Source: JAHJRJ01 sp037443685
Lineage (GTDB): Bacteria; Bacteroidota; Ignavibacteria; UBA10030; BY39
Reading direction: 5' to 3'
Length of the DNA: 28,615 nucleotides
Assembly: GCA_037443685.1 (NCBI GenBank)
Contig: JBBINX010000019.1
Coordinates: forward strand, 1-28,615
The translations under genes were made by a program, and so were the position numbers. The notes under the pieces are model-generated. The model was given only the letters and a program-made list of their open reading frames with translations, was not told the origin of the DNA and searched no databases. Shown in pieces: positions 16,905 through 24,829 of the stretch (position 1 is the stretch's first letter; every line of letters begins with the position of its first letter).

Positions 16905-17741
16905 TTATAGATTATTTGTTGCCAATATTATGGAAGTGACTAATTTGGAAAATCTATCTTTTACCATATTTGCCACAAAAGTTACTTCTTCATGAGCTAA
17001 TTTTGCAGTCGTTACTCCTGTTGCGTAATTTGTTATGCAAGAGATTCCGATCACACGGATACCGAGTGCGCTTGCTAACGTTGCTTCATTGACAGTTGAC
17101 ATCCCCACTGCATCTCCACCTATTCTCCGTACCATATCAACTTCCGAAGCTGTCTCATAAGAAGGTCCTTTTACTGCAACGTAAACCCCTTCGCGTAAAG
17201 GTACATTATTATTTTCGGCTGTATTAATAATCAATTTAATCAAATCTTCATCGTAGATTGGTTTATTCATCTTCATGCCACTTTTAATAATTGCAGTCGG
17301 ATTCTCAAAAGTGAGGTTAATGTGATCTTTTATTAACATAAGATCACCCGGATGAAAATGTTTGTTCACTCCTCCTGCAGCGTTTGTTAAAAGAAGTATT
17401 TTTATTCCAAGTTGGTTTGCGACTAATATAGGAAATAGAACTGTACGAATGTCACCTGTTTCATAGTAGTGTATTCTGCCCTGGAATGCCAATACCGGTA
17501 TTAATTTTTTGGGTTTATTATCTTGTAAATAACCAAAAATTAATTTCCCTCTGTGGCCTTCGACAGTTGACTTAGGGTAATGTGGAATCGTTGAAGTATC
17601 TATACTCGCTTCAACCTTTAAATTATTAGCATAATCTCCCAATCCCGAACCTAATACTATAGCTATTTTCGGTTTTAATTTGATTTTTGATTCTATAAAC
17701 GAGACTGCTTCTTTAATCTCTTTTTGTAATAATTTATCCAA
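16905..17741 (-). CDS. punA: purine nucleoside phosphorylase, trimeric class I
   Basis: This enzyme cleaves purine nucleosides (inosine, guanosine, possibly xanthosine) with phosphate to base and ribose 1-phosphate. The 278-residue protein shows the family motifs: IAIVLGSGLGDYA (phosphate loop), IPHYPKSTVEGHRGKLIFG, LLTNAAGGVN, GDLMLIKDHINLT, GPSYETASEVDMVRRIGGDAVGMSTVNE (base and sugar site), and GISCITNYATG with Asn at the purine-recognition position. Length is standard for the low-molecular-weight homotrimeric class. The start is a TTG at 17741, preceded by AGGA at 7 bases; no ATG or GTG is available upstream because an in-frame TAG intervenes, and the next Met is deep in the protein. The start overlaps the end of nupC by 8 bp, so import and phosphorolysis are translationally linked. 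Confidence 0.93.
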   Translation of the reverse strand: MDKLLQKEIKEAVSFIESKIKLKPKIAIVLGSGLGDYANNLKVEASIDTSTIPHYPKSTVEGHRGKLIFGYLQDNKPKKLIPVLAFQGRIHYYETGDIRTVLFPILVANQLGIKILLLTNAAGGVNKHFHPGDLMLIKDHINLTFENPTAIIKSGMKMNKPIYDEDLIKLIINTAENNNVPLREGVYVAVKGPSYETASEVDMVRRIGGDAVGMSTVNEATLASALGIRVIGISCITNYATGVTTAKLAHEEVTFVANMVKDRFSKLVTSIILATNNL

Positions 17742-19083
17742 GTAATATTCCTGCTATGGTTGCGGTTAATAAAGTCGCTAAAGAGCCACCAAGGACTGCT
17801 CGTAATCCGAGCGATGCTAAATCTTTCCTCCGGTGCGGAGCCATGGGTGTTATACCACCAATCTGAATTGCCATTGAAGAAAAGTTGGCAAAACCGCAAA
17901 GTGCAAATGTTGCCATATAAATAGATTTATCACTCAGAAGACCGTTTTTAATCATAGTTGCTAAATCTAGGTAGGCAACAAATTCGTTTAAAACTACTTT
18001 TGTTCCAATAAGGCTTCCGAAATGTATAGCATCAGCCCAAGGAACACCAATTGCAAATGCTAAAAATTGTAGAATTATGCCTAATAATAATTGTAAACTT
18101 AGAGGTTGATTAAAGGTTGCCAACATGTACTCGTTAATTCCACCAATTGAACCCAGAGAAGTGAGTGTATAATTTACTAGTGCTATTAAAGCGATGAACG
18201 CGATCAGCATTGCTCCCACATTTAAAGAAAGTTGAAGCCCATCGGATGCCCCGCCAGCTGCAGCTTCGATTACGTTTTTAGCTTGTTTTTCTACGTTAAT
18301 TTTTACTGTGCCCCGTGTAAGGGGTTCTTCGACTTCAGGGTAAATAATTTTTGATATTGCAAGTCCTGCTGGAGCAGCCATTGTACTTGCGGCTAAAAGT
18401 TGAATTGCAAAATTAACCTGTGCAGAATAAATATCCAGTTGATGAGCATTTGCAAATGATTGCCCTAACATTTGAATATATGCCGCCATTACACCACCGG
18501 CGATAGTTGCCATACCACCAACCATAATAGTATAAAGCTCTGATTGGGTCATATTTCCTATATAGGGTCTAATTAATAATGGTGCTTCAGTTTGTCCCAC
18601 GAATATATTGGCAGAATTTGATAAAGATTCAGCACCGCTAGTTCCCATGAGTCGAAGCATAATATATGCCATTCCTTGAACTATTCGTTGAAGAATTCCA
18701 AGATAATATAAAACTGATGTCAACGCTGATACGAAGATAATAGTGGGGAGGACTTGAAATGCAAAAAAGAAACCCAAACTTTCGGGGCCAGAGTTAACTG
18801 CTAAGTTTCCAAAAACAAACTTTGCTCCCTCTGTAGTAAATCCGAGTAAGCTAACTATTGCTCCACCTAACCATTCAATCGCTATTTTAGGCCATCCTAA
18901 AGGAGCAAAGATCGAAGTCAGCGTTGTACTTTTAATTATAAATATTGCAAAGATGAGTTGTATAAGAAGACCCATACCTACAAGACGCCAGTTGATTTTC
19001 TTTTTATTATTTGAAAATAAAAAAGCAATCCCAATAATTACAATAACACCAATTAAACCGCGAAGAATTGAGTAAATGTCCAT
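17734..19083 (-). CDS. nupC: concentrative nucleoside transporter, NupC/CNT family
   Basis: This cation-coupled inner-membrane importer brings nucleosides into the cell. The 449-residue product is strongly hydrophobic and carries CNT signatures. These include the early LLIQLIFAIFIIKS helix, FVFGNLA...FFFAFQVLPTIIFVSALTSVLYYLG, the MGTSGAESLSNSANIFVGQTEAPLLIRPY segment (substrate and cation site with QTEAPL), and FALCGFANFSSMAIQIGGI near the end. Its length is close to that of bacterial NupC (about 400-450). It lies 17 bases after tdk and overlaps punA by 8 bp. The flanking cdd, tdk and punA suggest that both pyrimidine and purine nucleosides are used. The exact specificity cannot be read from sequence alone. 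Confidence 0.93.
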   Translation of the reverse strand: MDIYSILRGLIGVIVIIGIAFLFSNNKKKINWRLVGMGLLIQLIFAIFIIKSTTLTSIFAPLGWPKIAIEWLGGAIVSLLGFTTEGAKFVFGNLAVNSGPESLGFFFAFQVLPTIIFVSALTSVLYYLGILQRIVQGMAYIMLRLMGTSGAESLSNSANIFVGQTEAPLLIRPYIGNMTQSELYTIMVGGMATIAGGVMAAYIQMLGQSFANAHQLDIYSAQVNFAIQLLAASTMAAPAGLAISKIIYPEVEEPLTRGTVKINVEKQAKNVIEAAAGGASDGLQLSLNVGAMLIAFIALIALVNYTLTSLGSIGGINEYMLATFNQPLSLQLLLGIILQFLAFAIGVPWADAIHFGSLIGTKVVLNEFVAYLDLATMIKNGLLSDKSIYMATFALCGFANFSSMAIQIGGITPMAPHRRKDLASLGLRAVLGGSLATLLTATIAGILLG

Positions 19084-19100
19084 ATTAAATTTTTTATTAA

Positions 19101-19673
19101 TTATTCATGAGAGACTTGATGACATTTACGACATCTTGCTTCGTAAACATCTTTTGCGCCAACTACTACACGTTCTTGTTGAGCAGTAATACGTTGGGTT
19201 TTATCAGCTGGATTTCCACAAACAACACAAATAGCTAATGTTTTAGTGATATATTCAGAAATTGCTAATAATTGTGGTATAGGTTCGAATGGTTTACCTC
19301 GAAAATCCTGATCAAGTCCTGCCACAATCACTCGCTTACCTTGATTCGCCAGCGATTCAACTACTTGAACTAAATCCGGAGTAAAGAATTGAACTTCATC
19401 TATACCAACTACTTGAGCATCTTTAGATAACTCTAATATTTCTTGTGGATTATTTACAACAGTTGAAGCTAAGGATTGTGTATTGTGAGAAACAATATGA
19501 TCAGAACTGTACCGGGTATCAATTTTAGGCTTAAATATCATAACTTTTAGCTTTGCAATTTGTGCACGTCGAAGTCTACGGATTAACTCTTCGGTTTTAC
19601 CGCTAAACATACATCCGCAAACCACTTCGATCCAACCAGTGCCTTTTGGTATATCGTGGGGTGTAATTTCCAT
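19101..19673 (-). CDS. tdk: thymidine kinase, type II
   Basis: Thymidine kinase phosphorylates thymidine (and deoxyuridine) with ATP. The 190-residue protein has the P-loop G20-C-M-F-S-G-K-T27, in which the common Pro after the first Gly is Cys, followed by the lid-proximal EELIRRLRRAQ. The Walker-B-like VVGIDEVQFF gives the catalytic Glu, GLDQDFRGKPFEPIPQLL is the conserved lasso-proximal segment, and two Cys pairs form a structural zinc site (C149-VV-C152 and C181-RK-C184). This matches the human TK1-like type II family in length and layout. It follows cdd by 2 bases and precedes nupC by 17. Confidence 0.95.
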   Translation of the reverse strand: MEITPHDIPKGTGWIEVVCGCMFSGKTEELIRRLRRAQIAKLKVMIFKPKIDTRYSSDHIVSHNTQSLASTVVNNPQEILELSKDAQVVGIDEVQFFTPDLVQVVESLANQGKRVIVAGLDQDFRGKPFEPIPQLLAISEYITKTLAICVVCGNPADKTQRITAQQERVVVGAKDVYEARCRKCHQVSHE

Positions 19674-19675
19674 AT

Positions 19676-20068
19676 TTATTTTAAATTTTTAGGTTTAAAA
19701 GGATAGGGGAGGAGGTCATGAGAACGAAATCTCTTTGTCTTGCCACGCCCGTTGGTTAAAATAATCTCAATATTACCTGCTAAATCACTAATGACTTGCC
19801 TGCATGCTCCACATGGTGTTGGAAAATCCGTTTTATCCGATGCTATCACAATTGCTTTAAACTCCCTCTCTCCATCAGAGATAGCTTTGAATAGTGCTGT
19901 CCGTTCAGCACAAATCGTGAGCGAGTAGGAGCTGTTTTCGATATTACAACCTGAGTAAATCTTTCCTGCTTTAGTTAATACTGCTGCACCTACTCTAAAT
20001 TTTGAATATGGTGAAAATGAGTTGGTCTTAGCATCTCTAGCAATTTTAATAAGTTCTTTATACTTCAT
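19676..20068 (-). CDS. cdd: cytidine deaminase, homotetrameric type
   Basis: This enzyme deaminates cytidine and deoxycytidine to uridine and deoxyuridine. The 130-residue protein has the zinc and catalytic motif C53-A-E55 in SLTICAERTALFKA and the second pair C86-G-A-C89 in FPTPCGACRQVI, both complete. It also has the substrate-binding NIENSSYSLT and the N-terminal FSPYSKFRVGAAVLTKAG. The length is typical of the tetrameric class. It is the first gene of the minus-strand salvage operon and sits directly behind a well-spaced promoter candidate at 20090-20118. Confidence 0.95.
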   Translation of the reverse strand: MKYKELIKIARDAKTNSFSPYSKFRVGAAVLTKAGKIYSGCNIENSSYSLTICAERTALFKAISDGEREFKAIVIASDKTDFPTPCGACRQVISDLAGNIEIILTNGRGKTKRFRSHDLLPYPFKPKNLK

Positions 20069-20089
20069 ACATTCTAATTAATTTTTTAA

Positions 20090-20118
20090 AATATATATAA
20101 AATTTTATATAATATCAA
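20090..20118 (-). promoter_or_regulatory. sigma70-like promoter candidate for the cdd-tdk-nupC-punA-bshC operon
   Basis: Read on the minus strand, TTGATA (20118-20113) and TATATT (20095-20090) are separated by exactly 17 bases, each with one mismatch to the housekeeping consensus. Transcription would begin near 20083, about 15 bases before the cdd ATG. The region is very AT-rich, so chance matches are possible. Confidence 0.45.
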
Positions 20119-20127
20119 GGATTTAAT

Positions 20128-20156
20128 TTGTTATTCAAAAAAGTATTTCATATATT
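20128..20156 (+). promoter_or_regulatory. sigma70-like promoter candidate for the PASTA-rpe operon
   Basis: TTGTTA (20128-20133) and TATATT (20151-20156) are separated by 17 bases, with transcription expected near 20163, 18 bases before the ATG at 20181. It diverges from the cdd promoter candidate and uses the same -10 hexamer. The two -35 boxes are about 10 bases apart, so the two promoters would be close enough to influence each other. Confidence 0.42.
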
Positions 20157-20180
20157 TTTTTAGGATTACTGAAATTCAAT

Positions 20181-20957
20181 ATGAGTTATAAAATTATCTC
20201 GATAGTAAAATCAAATACTGCCAAGAAAGTGTATTTAATAATTGCAATGATATTAGTTTTGTTTTTCGTTTGCAATAATATGCTGATGCCTTGGTATGTA
20301 AACAAGGATGGTGTGGTAAAAGTACCTTCTTTAGTTGGTATGACTGTGAATCAAGCAACTCATATTTTGGATTCGCTAAATTTAAAATGGCACGATAATG
20401 GAACCAGATTAGACCCTAAATATCCTCCCGGAACTGTTGTGATCCAAAACCCTGCTGAAGGAGCGATAGTTAAATCAGGAAGGCGTATCTATCTCACGAT
20501 GAGCGGTGGAGAACAACAGGTGATGGTGCCTAATTTAAGAGGACGAACGGAAAGGGACGCAAAATTTGCAATCGAACGCGCTGGTTTAGTATTAACTACG
20601 GTGGAATATGCACCATCTGATGATTTACCGGAAAACACGATAATAGATCAATCGCTTGCCCCAGGATTACAAATAAAGAAAAACTCTCAAATATCAATAG
20701 TTGTGAGTCAAGGTAAAATAGATGACAAGGTTGCCGTGCCAGACGTGATCGGAATACCATTCCATGAAGCAGAAAAAATTTTATCGATTAACAGATTGAA
20801 AGTTTGTCAAATCATATACCAATCTTCTCAGTCACTATTGCCCAATACTATAGTCGATCAATTTCCGAGAAGCGGTGAGCTAATTAATGTCGGTGATGGA
20901 ATTAATCTATTTATCGTGAGAGGTGGAGAACAAAAAAAAGAACCGAGAGAATATTAA
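20181..20957 (+). CDS. membrane-anchored protein with three PASTA domains, no kinase domain
   Basis: The 258-residue product has a short cytoplasmic N-terminus, one membrane helix (VYLIIAMILVLFFVCNNML, about 17-35) and three extracytoplasmic PASTA domains. Their starts are VKVPSLVGMTVNQATHIL (about 45-112), VMVPNLRGRTERDAKFAI (about 114-183) and VAVPDVIGIPFHEAEKIL (about 188-250); each shows the usual P-x-(hydrophobic)-x-G start and the V-x-x-Q-x-P-x-x-G core (VIQNPAEGAIV, IIDQSLAPG, IVDQFPRSG). PASTA domains bind peptidoglycan fragments or act as spacers in cell-wall kinases and penicillin-binding proteins. Here neither kinase nor transpeptidase is attached. Its stop overlaps the rpe start by one base (TAATG). 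The function is unknown; a cell-wall sensor or scaffold is the cautious guess. Confidence 0.88.
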   Translation: MSYKIISIVKSNTAKKVYLIIAMILVLFFVCNNMLMPWYVNKDGVVKVPSLVGMTVNQATHILDSLNLKWHDNGTRLDPKYPPGTVVIQNPAEGAIVKSGRRIYLTMSGGEQQVMVPNLRGRTERDAKFAIERAGLVLTTVEYAPSDDLPENTIIDQSLAPGLQIKKNSQISIVVSQGKIDDKVAVPDVIGIPFHEAEKILSINRLKVCQIIYQSSQSLLPNTIVDQFPRSGELINVGDGINLFIVRGGEQKKEPREY

Positions 20958-21625
20958 TGAAAAATGTAAAGATATTTCCATCCATTCTATCTGCAGATTT
21001 CACTAACCTTACTAAACAGATTAAGTTAGTAGAACAGGGCGGTGCCGACGGTTTGCACCTTGATGTGATGGATGGACATTTTGTGCCTAATATAACATTT
21101 GGTCCCATGGTCGTCAATGCAATAAAGTCAGTCACAAGGCTTAGTCTTGATACTCATCTTATGATAGAAAAACCGGAATCGTATATAGAAAAATTTATTA
21201 ATGCCGGTTCTGATATCATCACTGTTCATGTGGAGACTTGCCCACATCTACATCGGACTATTCAAATGATTAAGTCATATGGAGTCAAAGCGGGTATTAC
21301 CTTGAATCCATCCACACCGGTTTCAGCGATAAGAGAAGTTATTAGATTTGCAGATCTCATTTTAATAATGACAGTAAATCCAGGCTTCGGTGGTCAAAAA
21401 TTCATTTCTTCGATGTTAGAAAAAGTAGAAACACTTGCTCGTTTACGAGACAATCTTAATCCGACTGCAGTCATAGAAATTGATGGTGGTATAAACGAGC
21501 GCAATGCAAAATCGTTAGTAGATTCTGGTGCAGATATTCTTGTTGCTGGGAATTCCATCTTTAGCAAAAAAAATATTTCATCAGCAATCATTAATCTTCG
21601 AAAAGCAACCTACTCAAAAAAATAA
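20957..21625 (+). CDS. rpe: ribulose-phosphate 3-epimerase
   Basis: This enzyme interconverts ribulose 5-phosphate and xylulose 5-phosphate in the pentose phosphate pathway. The 222-residue TIM-barrel protein shows FPSILSADF (Ser at the start of strand 1), LHLDVMDGHFVPNITFGP with metal-site Asp and His, DTHLMIEKPE with the second His, GITLNPSTP, LIMTVNPGFGGQKFI (phosphate loop), IEIDGGIN with the catalytic Asp, and VAGNSIF. The length is typical. It begins on the last base of the PASTA gene stop, and the next gene starts 11 bases later. Pentose phosphate made by nucleoside phosphorolysis on the opposite operon could feed this pathway. Confidence 0.96.
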   Translation: MKNVKIFPSILSADFTNLTKQIKLVEQGGADGLHLDVMDGHFVPNITFGPMVVNAIKSVTRLSLDTHLMIEKPESYIEKFINAGSDIITVHVETCPHLHRTIQMIKSYGVKAGITLNPSTPVSAIREVIRFADLILIMTVNPGFGGQKFISSMLEKVETLARLRDNLNPTAVIEIDGGINERNAKSLVDSGADILVAGNSIFSKKNISSAIINLRKATYSKK

Positions 21626-21636
21626 TTTTCACTAAT

Positions 21637-22419
21637 ATGGAATTTTCTCATCTTACATTCTCAATAATAGGTAATATTGCCAAAGTAACTTTAAATCGTC
21701 CTACAAAAAAAAATGCTCTAAATGATAAATTAATAAAAGAATTAATTGATATTTTTTTTCATATAGGTAAAAACGAAAATATAAGAGCCGTAATATTATC
21801 GGGAGCGGGTGATGCATTTTGTTCGGGTGCTGATCTCGAATATCTACGACAGATTTCGAGTTATTCGATAGAAGAAAATCAAGAGGATTCCAGGAAATTG
21901 ATGCGTCTATATCAAAGTATTTATGAATTGCGTAAACCCGTTGTCGCTATGGTGAATGGACCTGCGTTAGCAGGTGGTTGTGGCTTAGCTACCGTCTGCG
22001 ATTTTATAATCGCATCTGAGCAAAGGTCAAAATTTGGATATCCCGAAGTGAAAATAGGTTTTATTCCAGCCATAGTTTTAATTTATCTTATAAAACGGAT
22101 CGGTGAAGGAAAAGCAAGAGAACTTATTTTAAGCGGAAAGATCATTTCAGCTAAAGAAGCTCTGAATATCAGCTTAATCAATAGTGTTGTTGACCATGAT
22201 AAATTGGAAAATTTTACTATGAATTTTATTAGCGAATTGATAGAATTAAACAGCTGTACAGCAATGGGGTTATGCAAAGAGATGTTTACAACAATCGGAA
22301 ATATGGATACAAAACAAGCTTTAGAATACGCTGCAAATATAAACGCCTTTACGAGGATGACACCCGATTGTAAAAAGGGAATTAATACATTTTTAAATAA
22401 GGGGAAAATAAAATGGTGA
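21637..22419 (+). CDS. crotonase-family enoyl-CoA hydratase (methylglutaconyl-CoA hydratase-like)
   Basis: The 260-residue protein belongs to the crotonase fold, which uses an oxyanion hole on acyl-CoA substrates. Oxyanion segments are AFCSGADLEYL and GPALAGGCGLATVCDF, and the distal motif is FGYPEVKIGFIPAI. The Glu of PEV is kept, but the first catalytic Glu of classical enoyl-CoA hydratase (GG-x-E-L-A) is Gly here (GGCGLA). That pattern is common in the LiuC/methylglutaconyl-CoA hydratase-like branch, along with the IGFIPA-type loop, so leucine or isovalerate breakdown is possible but unproven. It overlaps apt by 7 bp. No other branched-chain degradation gene lies nearby. Confidence 0.88.
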   Translation: MEFSHLTFSIIGNIAKVTLNRPTKKNALNDKLIKELIDIFFHIGKNENIRAVILSGAGDAFCSGADLEYLRQISSYSIEENQEDSRKLMRLYQSIYELRKPVVAMVNGPALAGGCGLATVCDFIIASEQRSKFGYPEVKIGFIPAIVLIYLIKRIGEGKARELILSGKIISAKEALNISLINSVVDHDKLENFTMNFISELIELNSCTAMGLCKEMFTTIGNMDTKQALEYAANINAFTRMTPDCKKGINTFLNKGKIKW

Positions 22420-22943
22420 ATAATTTTTTAAAAGAAAAAATTAGAAATGTCCAAGATTTCCCTAAGCAAGGAATTGTATTCAGAGATATTACTACTTTAT
22501 TGAAAGACGCTAATGCATTCCAAAAATCTGTTGACCTCTTAGTGGAAAAGTATTATGATAAACAAATCCAAAAAGTGGTAGGAATTGAGTCACGTGGATT
22601 CATAATCGGAGCAGTATTGGCATACAGGTTAAATGCAGGTTTCGTTCCCATACGGAAGCCGGGGAAGTTACCCTCAGAAACAATTCGCGAAGAATACAAG
22701 CTCGAATATGGCACCGATGCTGTCGAGATTCATAAGGATGCAATTACGAGCGGTGAAAGAATATTGATACACGATGACCTTTTAGCAACAGGCGGTACGA
22801 TAAACGCTGCTTGCAAACTTGTTAAAAATTTAAATGGACATATCGTCGGTGTTTCATTCTTAATAGAATTGGCATTCTTAGATGGTCGTAAATTACTAAA
22901 AGATTACGAAGTTTACTCTCTCATCACTTACGATAAAGAATAA
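22413..22943 (+). CDS. apt: adenine phosphoribosyltransferase
   Basis: This enzyme makes AMP from adenine and PRPP. The 176-residue product has the family N-terminus IRNVQDFPKQGIVFRDITTLLKD, GIESRGFIIGAVLAYRL, FVPIRKPGKLPSET, the flexible-loop LEYGTDAVEIHKDAI, and the PRPP-binding motif ERILIHDDLLATGGT (about 115-129). In most Apt the motif is VDDLLATGGT; here the first residue is His. The start ATG GTG lies inside the end of the crotonase gene, behind GGGGAAAA at 22401-22408. It complements the purine phosphorylase of the opposite operon in purine salvage. The next gene begins 2 bases after the stop. Confidence 0.95.
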   Translation: MVNNFLKEKIRNVQDFPKQGIVFRDITTLLKDANAFQKSVDLLVEKYYDKQIQKVVGIESRGFIIGAVLAYRLNAGFVPIRKPGKLPSETIREEYKLEYGTDAVEIHKDAITSGERILIHDDLLATGGTINAACKLVKNLNGHIVGVSFLIELAFLDGRKLLKDYEVYSLITYDKE

Positions 22944-22944
22944 T

Positions 22945-23799
22945 ATGGAGATTGAATTTGCTAAGGTTGAAGGAGCTGGCAACGACTTTATTTTAATAGA
23001 TAACAGGTCTGGTATTTATAAATTTCCACTCAAAGAATTTGCCCGCATTGTGTGCCATCGGCGTAGTGGGATTGGAGCAGATGGACTTATTGTACTGGAA
23101 AAAAGTAATAAAGCAGATTTTAAAATGAGGTATTTAAATTCAGATGGTTCAGAAGGGGGGATGTGCGGAAATGGCGGCCGTTGTGCTGCCCTGTTTTGTT
23201 TTTTGGAAGATGGTCAAAAAAAATCATTACAATTCGAAGCATTAAAAAATATCTACAGAGCCGAAACTGCTGGTCAGAATATTCGTTTATCTATGATGAA
23301 TCCTAGAGATTTTAAACAAAACATAATAATATTTTATCAAAACCAAGAATATAAAATGGACTTCGTAAATACTGGAGCACCACATACAGCAATATTTTTA
23401 TCTGATTTACCAAATAATTTATATACTAAATTAGATTCTCTTGAAATAATCTCAATTGGTAAATATATTCGGTTTCACCCATATTATGCTCCAGAAGGAA
23501 CAAACGTCAACTTTATCGAAACTTTAGTAAATAGAAAAATATATATTCGTACGTACGAAAGAGGTGTAGAAGATGAGACAATGGCTTGTGGAACTGGTTC
23601 TGTAGCGTGCGCAATATTGGCAGCACTTAAGTTTAATTGGCAGTCACCTGTTGAAGTATTTACTAAAAGTAATTATAAGTTACTTGTATATTTTAAAAAA
23701 GAAAACAACATTATATCTAATGTAATATTGGAGGGATCTGCCAGATTAGTTTTTAACGGAAAGTTCAATTATTCTTTATCATTAAACCGCATCATTTAA
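22945..23799 (+). CDS. dapF: diaminopimelate epimerase
   Basis: DapF converts LL- to meso-diaminopimelate, the precursor of lysine and of the peptidoglycan cross-bridge. The 284-residue protein has GAGNDFILIDNRSG at the N-terminus, the first catalytic Cys (C74) in GGMCGNGGRCAALF, YAPEGTNVNFIE, and the second catalytic Cys (C215) in YERGVEDETMACGTGSVACAI. Both members of the Cys pair are present, so it should be active. Length is standard (about 270-285). It starts 2 bases after apt and ends 11 bases before the lipid kinase gene. No other lysine or dap genes are in the window. Confidence 0.96.
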   Translation: MEIEFAKVEGAGNDFILIDNRSGIYKFPLKEFARIVCHRRSGIGADGLIVLEKSNKADFKMRYLNSDGSEGGMCGNGGRCAALFCFLEDGQKKSLQFEALKNIYRAETAGQNIRLSMMNPRDFKQNIIIFYQNQEYKMDFVNTGAPHTAIFLSDLPNNLYTKLDSLEIISIGKYIRFHPYYAPEGTNVNFIETLVNRKIYIRTYERGVEDETMACGTGSVACAILAALKFNWQSPVEVFTKSNYKLLVYFKKENNIISNVILEGSARLVFNGKFNYSLSLNRII

Positions 23800-23810
23800 G
23801 TGAAAATTAA

Positions 23811-24737
23811 ATGCTGACAAATACAAAAAAATATCATTTTATAATAAATCCAATTGCTGGTCGTGGACGTGCTTATTTAGCTATAAAAAAAATTCGTTGT
23901 ATTTTAAGAAATTTGAATATAAATCACCATATCTCTATTACTAATGCTCCGATGCATGCCACAGAATTAGCTCGTGCTACTTGTAATGACAACGATGTAG
24001 TAGTAGCAGTAGGTGGAGATGGAACTATAAATGAAGTTATGAATGGACTTGTAGATGGAAAAGCCATTTTAGGTGTTTTACCTTTGGGATCAGGAAATGA
24101 CTTTGCAAAGGTCATAAATGTGCCAAAGAAAATACATGAAGCGATTGATATTATCTTAAAACATCAAAAGAAAACTATAGATATAGGTAAAGTTAAAACA
24201 AGGAAATTAATTGATAATAAAAATATATTATATGACGAACGTTATTTTATTAATGGAATTGGAATTGGTTTTGATGCGTCAGTCGCTTATGAGAGCTCAC
24301 GCATAAAAAGATTACGTGGCTTACCATTATATATTTCAGCTCTATTTCGAGCTTTATTAAAGTATAAAGCCCACAATTTTATAGTAAAATTAGATGAATT
24401 ACGATTGAAAAGTAAATTATTTTTAATTGCTATTGGAAATGGAGTGTGCGCCGGTGGAGGATTTTATCTAACGCCAAAAGCTAAATTAGACGACAATCGA
24501 TTTGATGTTTGTTATGTTGAGCATGTCGGTATTTTTAAAATTTTAAAAATTTTTCCTAGTGTTTTAAAAGGTTTGCATGATCGATATGCCGAGGTTCATT
24601 TTACAAATACAAAAAATATTGAAGTAGAATCGGAAGAAAATTTTTATGTACACGCAGATGGAGAAATAGTTGGGAACAATGTGAATAATGCTGAAATAAA
24701 TTTAATACCTGCTGCAATTAATGTAATTATAGGTTAA
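23811..24737 (+). CDS. diacylglycerol kinase-family lipid kinase (YegS/DgkB-like)
   Basis: The 308-residue soluble protein belongs to the DAGK catalytic family, which phosphorylates diacylglycerol or related lipids (or sphingosine-like substrates) with ATP. Seen motifs are HFIINPIAGRGRA at the N-terminus, VVVAVGGDGTINEVMNGL (about 63-80, nucleotide-binding GGDGT), LGVLPLGSGNDFAKVI, and a C-terminal beta-sandwich with FINGIGIGFDASVAYES and NGVCAGGGFYLTPKA. YVHADGEIV near the end is the conserved D-G-E segment. The length fits YegS/DgkB (about 290-310). The exact lipid cannot be told from the sequence. It is the last gene of the plus-strand block and converges on purL. Confidence 0.9.
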   Translation: MLTNTKKYHFIINPIAGRGRAYLAIKKIRCILRNLNINHHISITNAPMHATELARATCNDNDVVVAVGGDGTINEVMNGLVDGKAILGVLPLGSGNDFAKVINVPKKIHEAIDIILKHQKKTIDIGKVKTRKLIDNKNILYDERYFINGIGIGFDASVAYESSRIKRLRGLPLYISALFRALLKYKAHNFIVKLDELRLKSKLFLIAIGNGVCAGGGFYLTPKAKLDDNRFDVCYVEHVGIFKILKIFPSVLKGLHDRYAEVHFTNTKNIEVESEENFYVHADGEIVGNNVNNAEINLIPAAINVIIG

Positions 24738-24762
24738 ATTTGAAAACGTGTCTATTGCTAAT

Positions 24763-24801
24763 AATCAATATTATGTAAAGTTATTGATTGTAGAGTTTTT
24801 T
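24763..24801 (+). terminator. weak AT-rich hairpin with T-run after the lipid kinase gene
   Basis: AATCAATA (24763-24770) and TATTGATT (24782-24789) form an 8-bp stem with an 11-base loop, followed by six T residues at 24796-24801. The stem has only two G-C pairs, so it would be a poor intrinsic terminator, but it is the only candidate in the 92-base convergent gap (24738-24829). Confidence 0.3.
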
Positions 24802-24829
24802 CAAATAAAATATATGTTTTTTTTATGCT

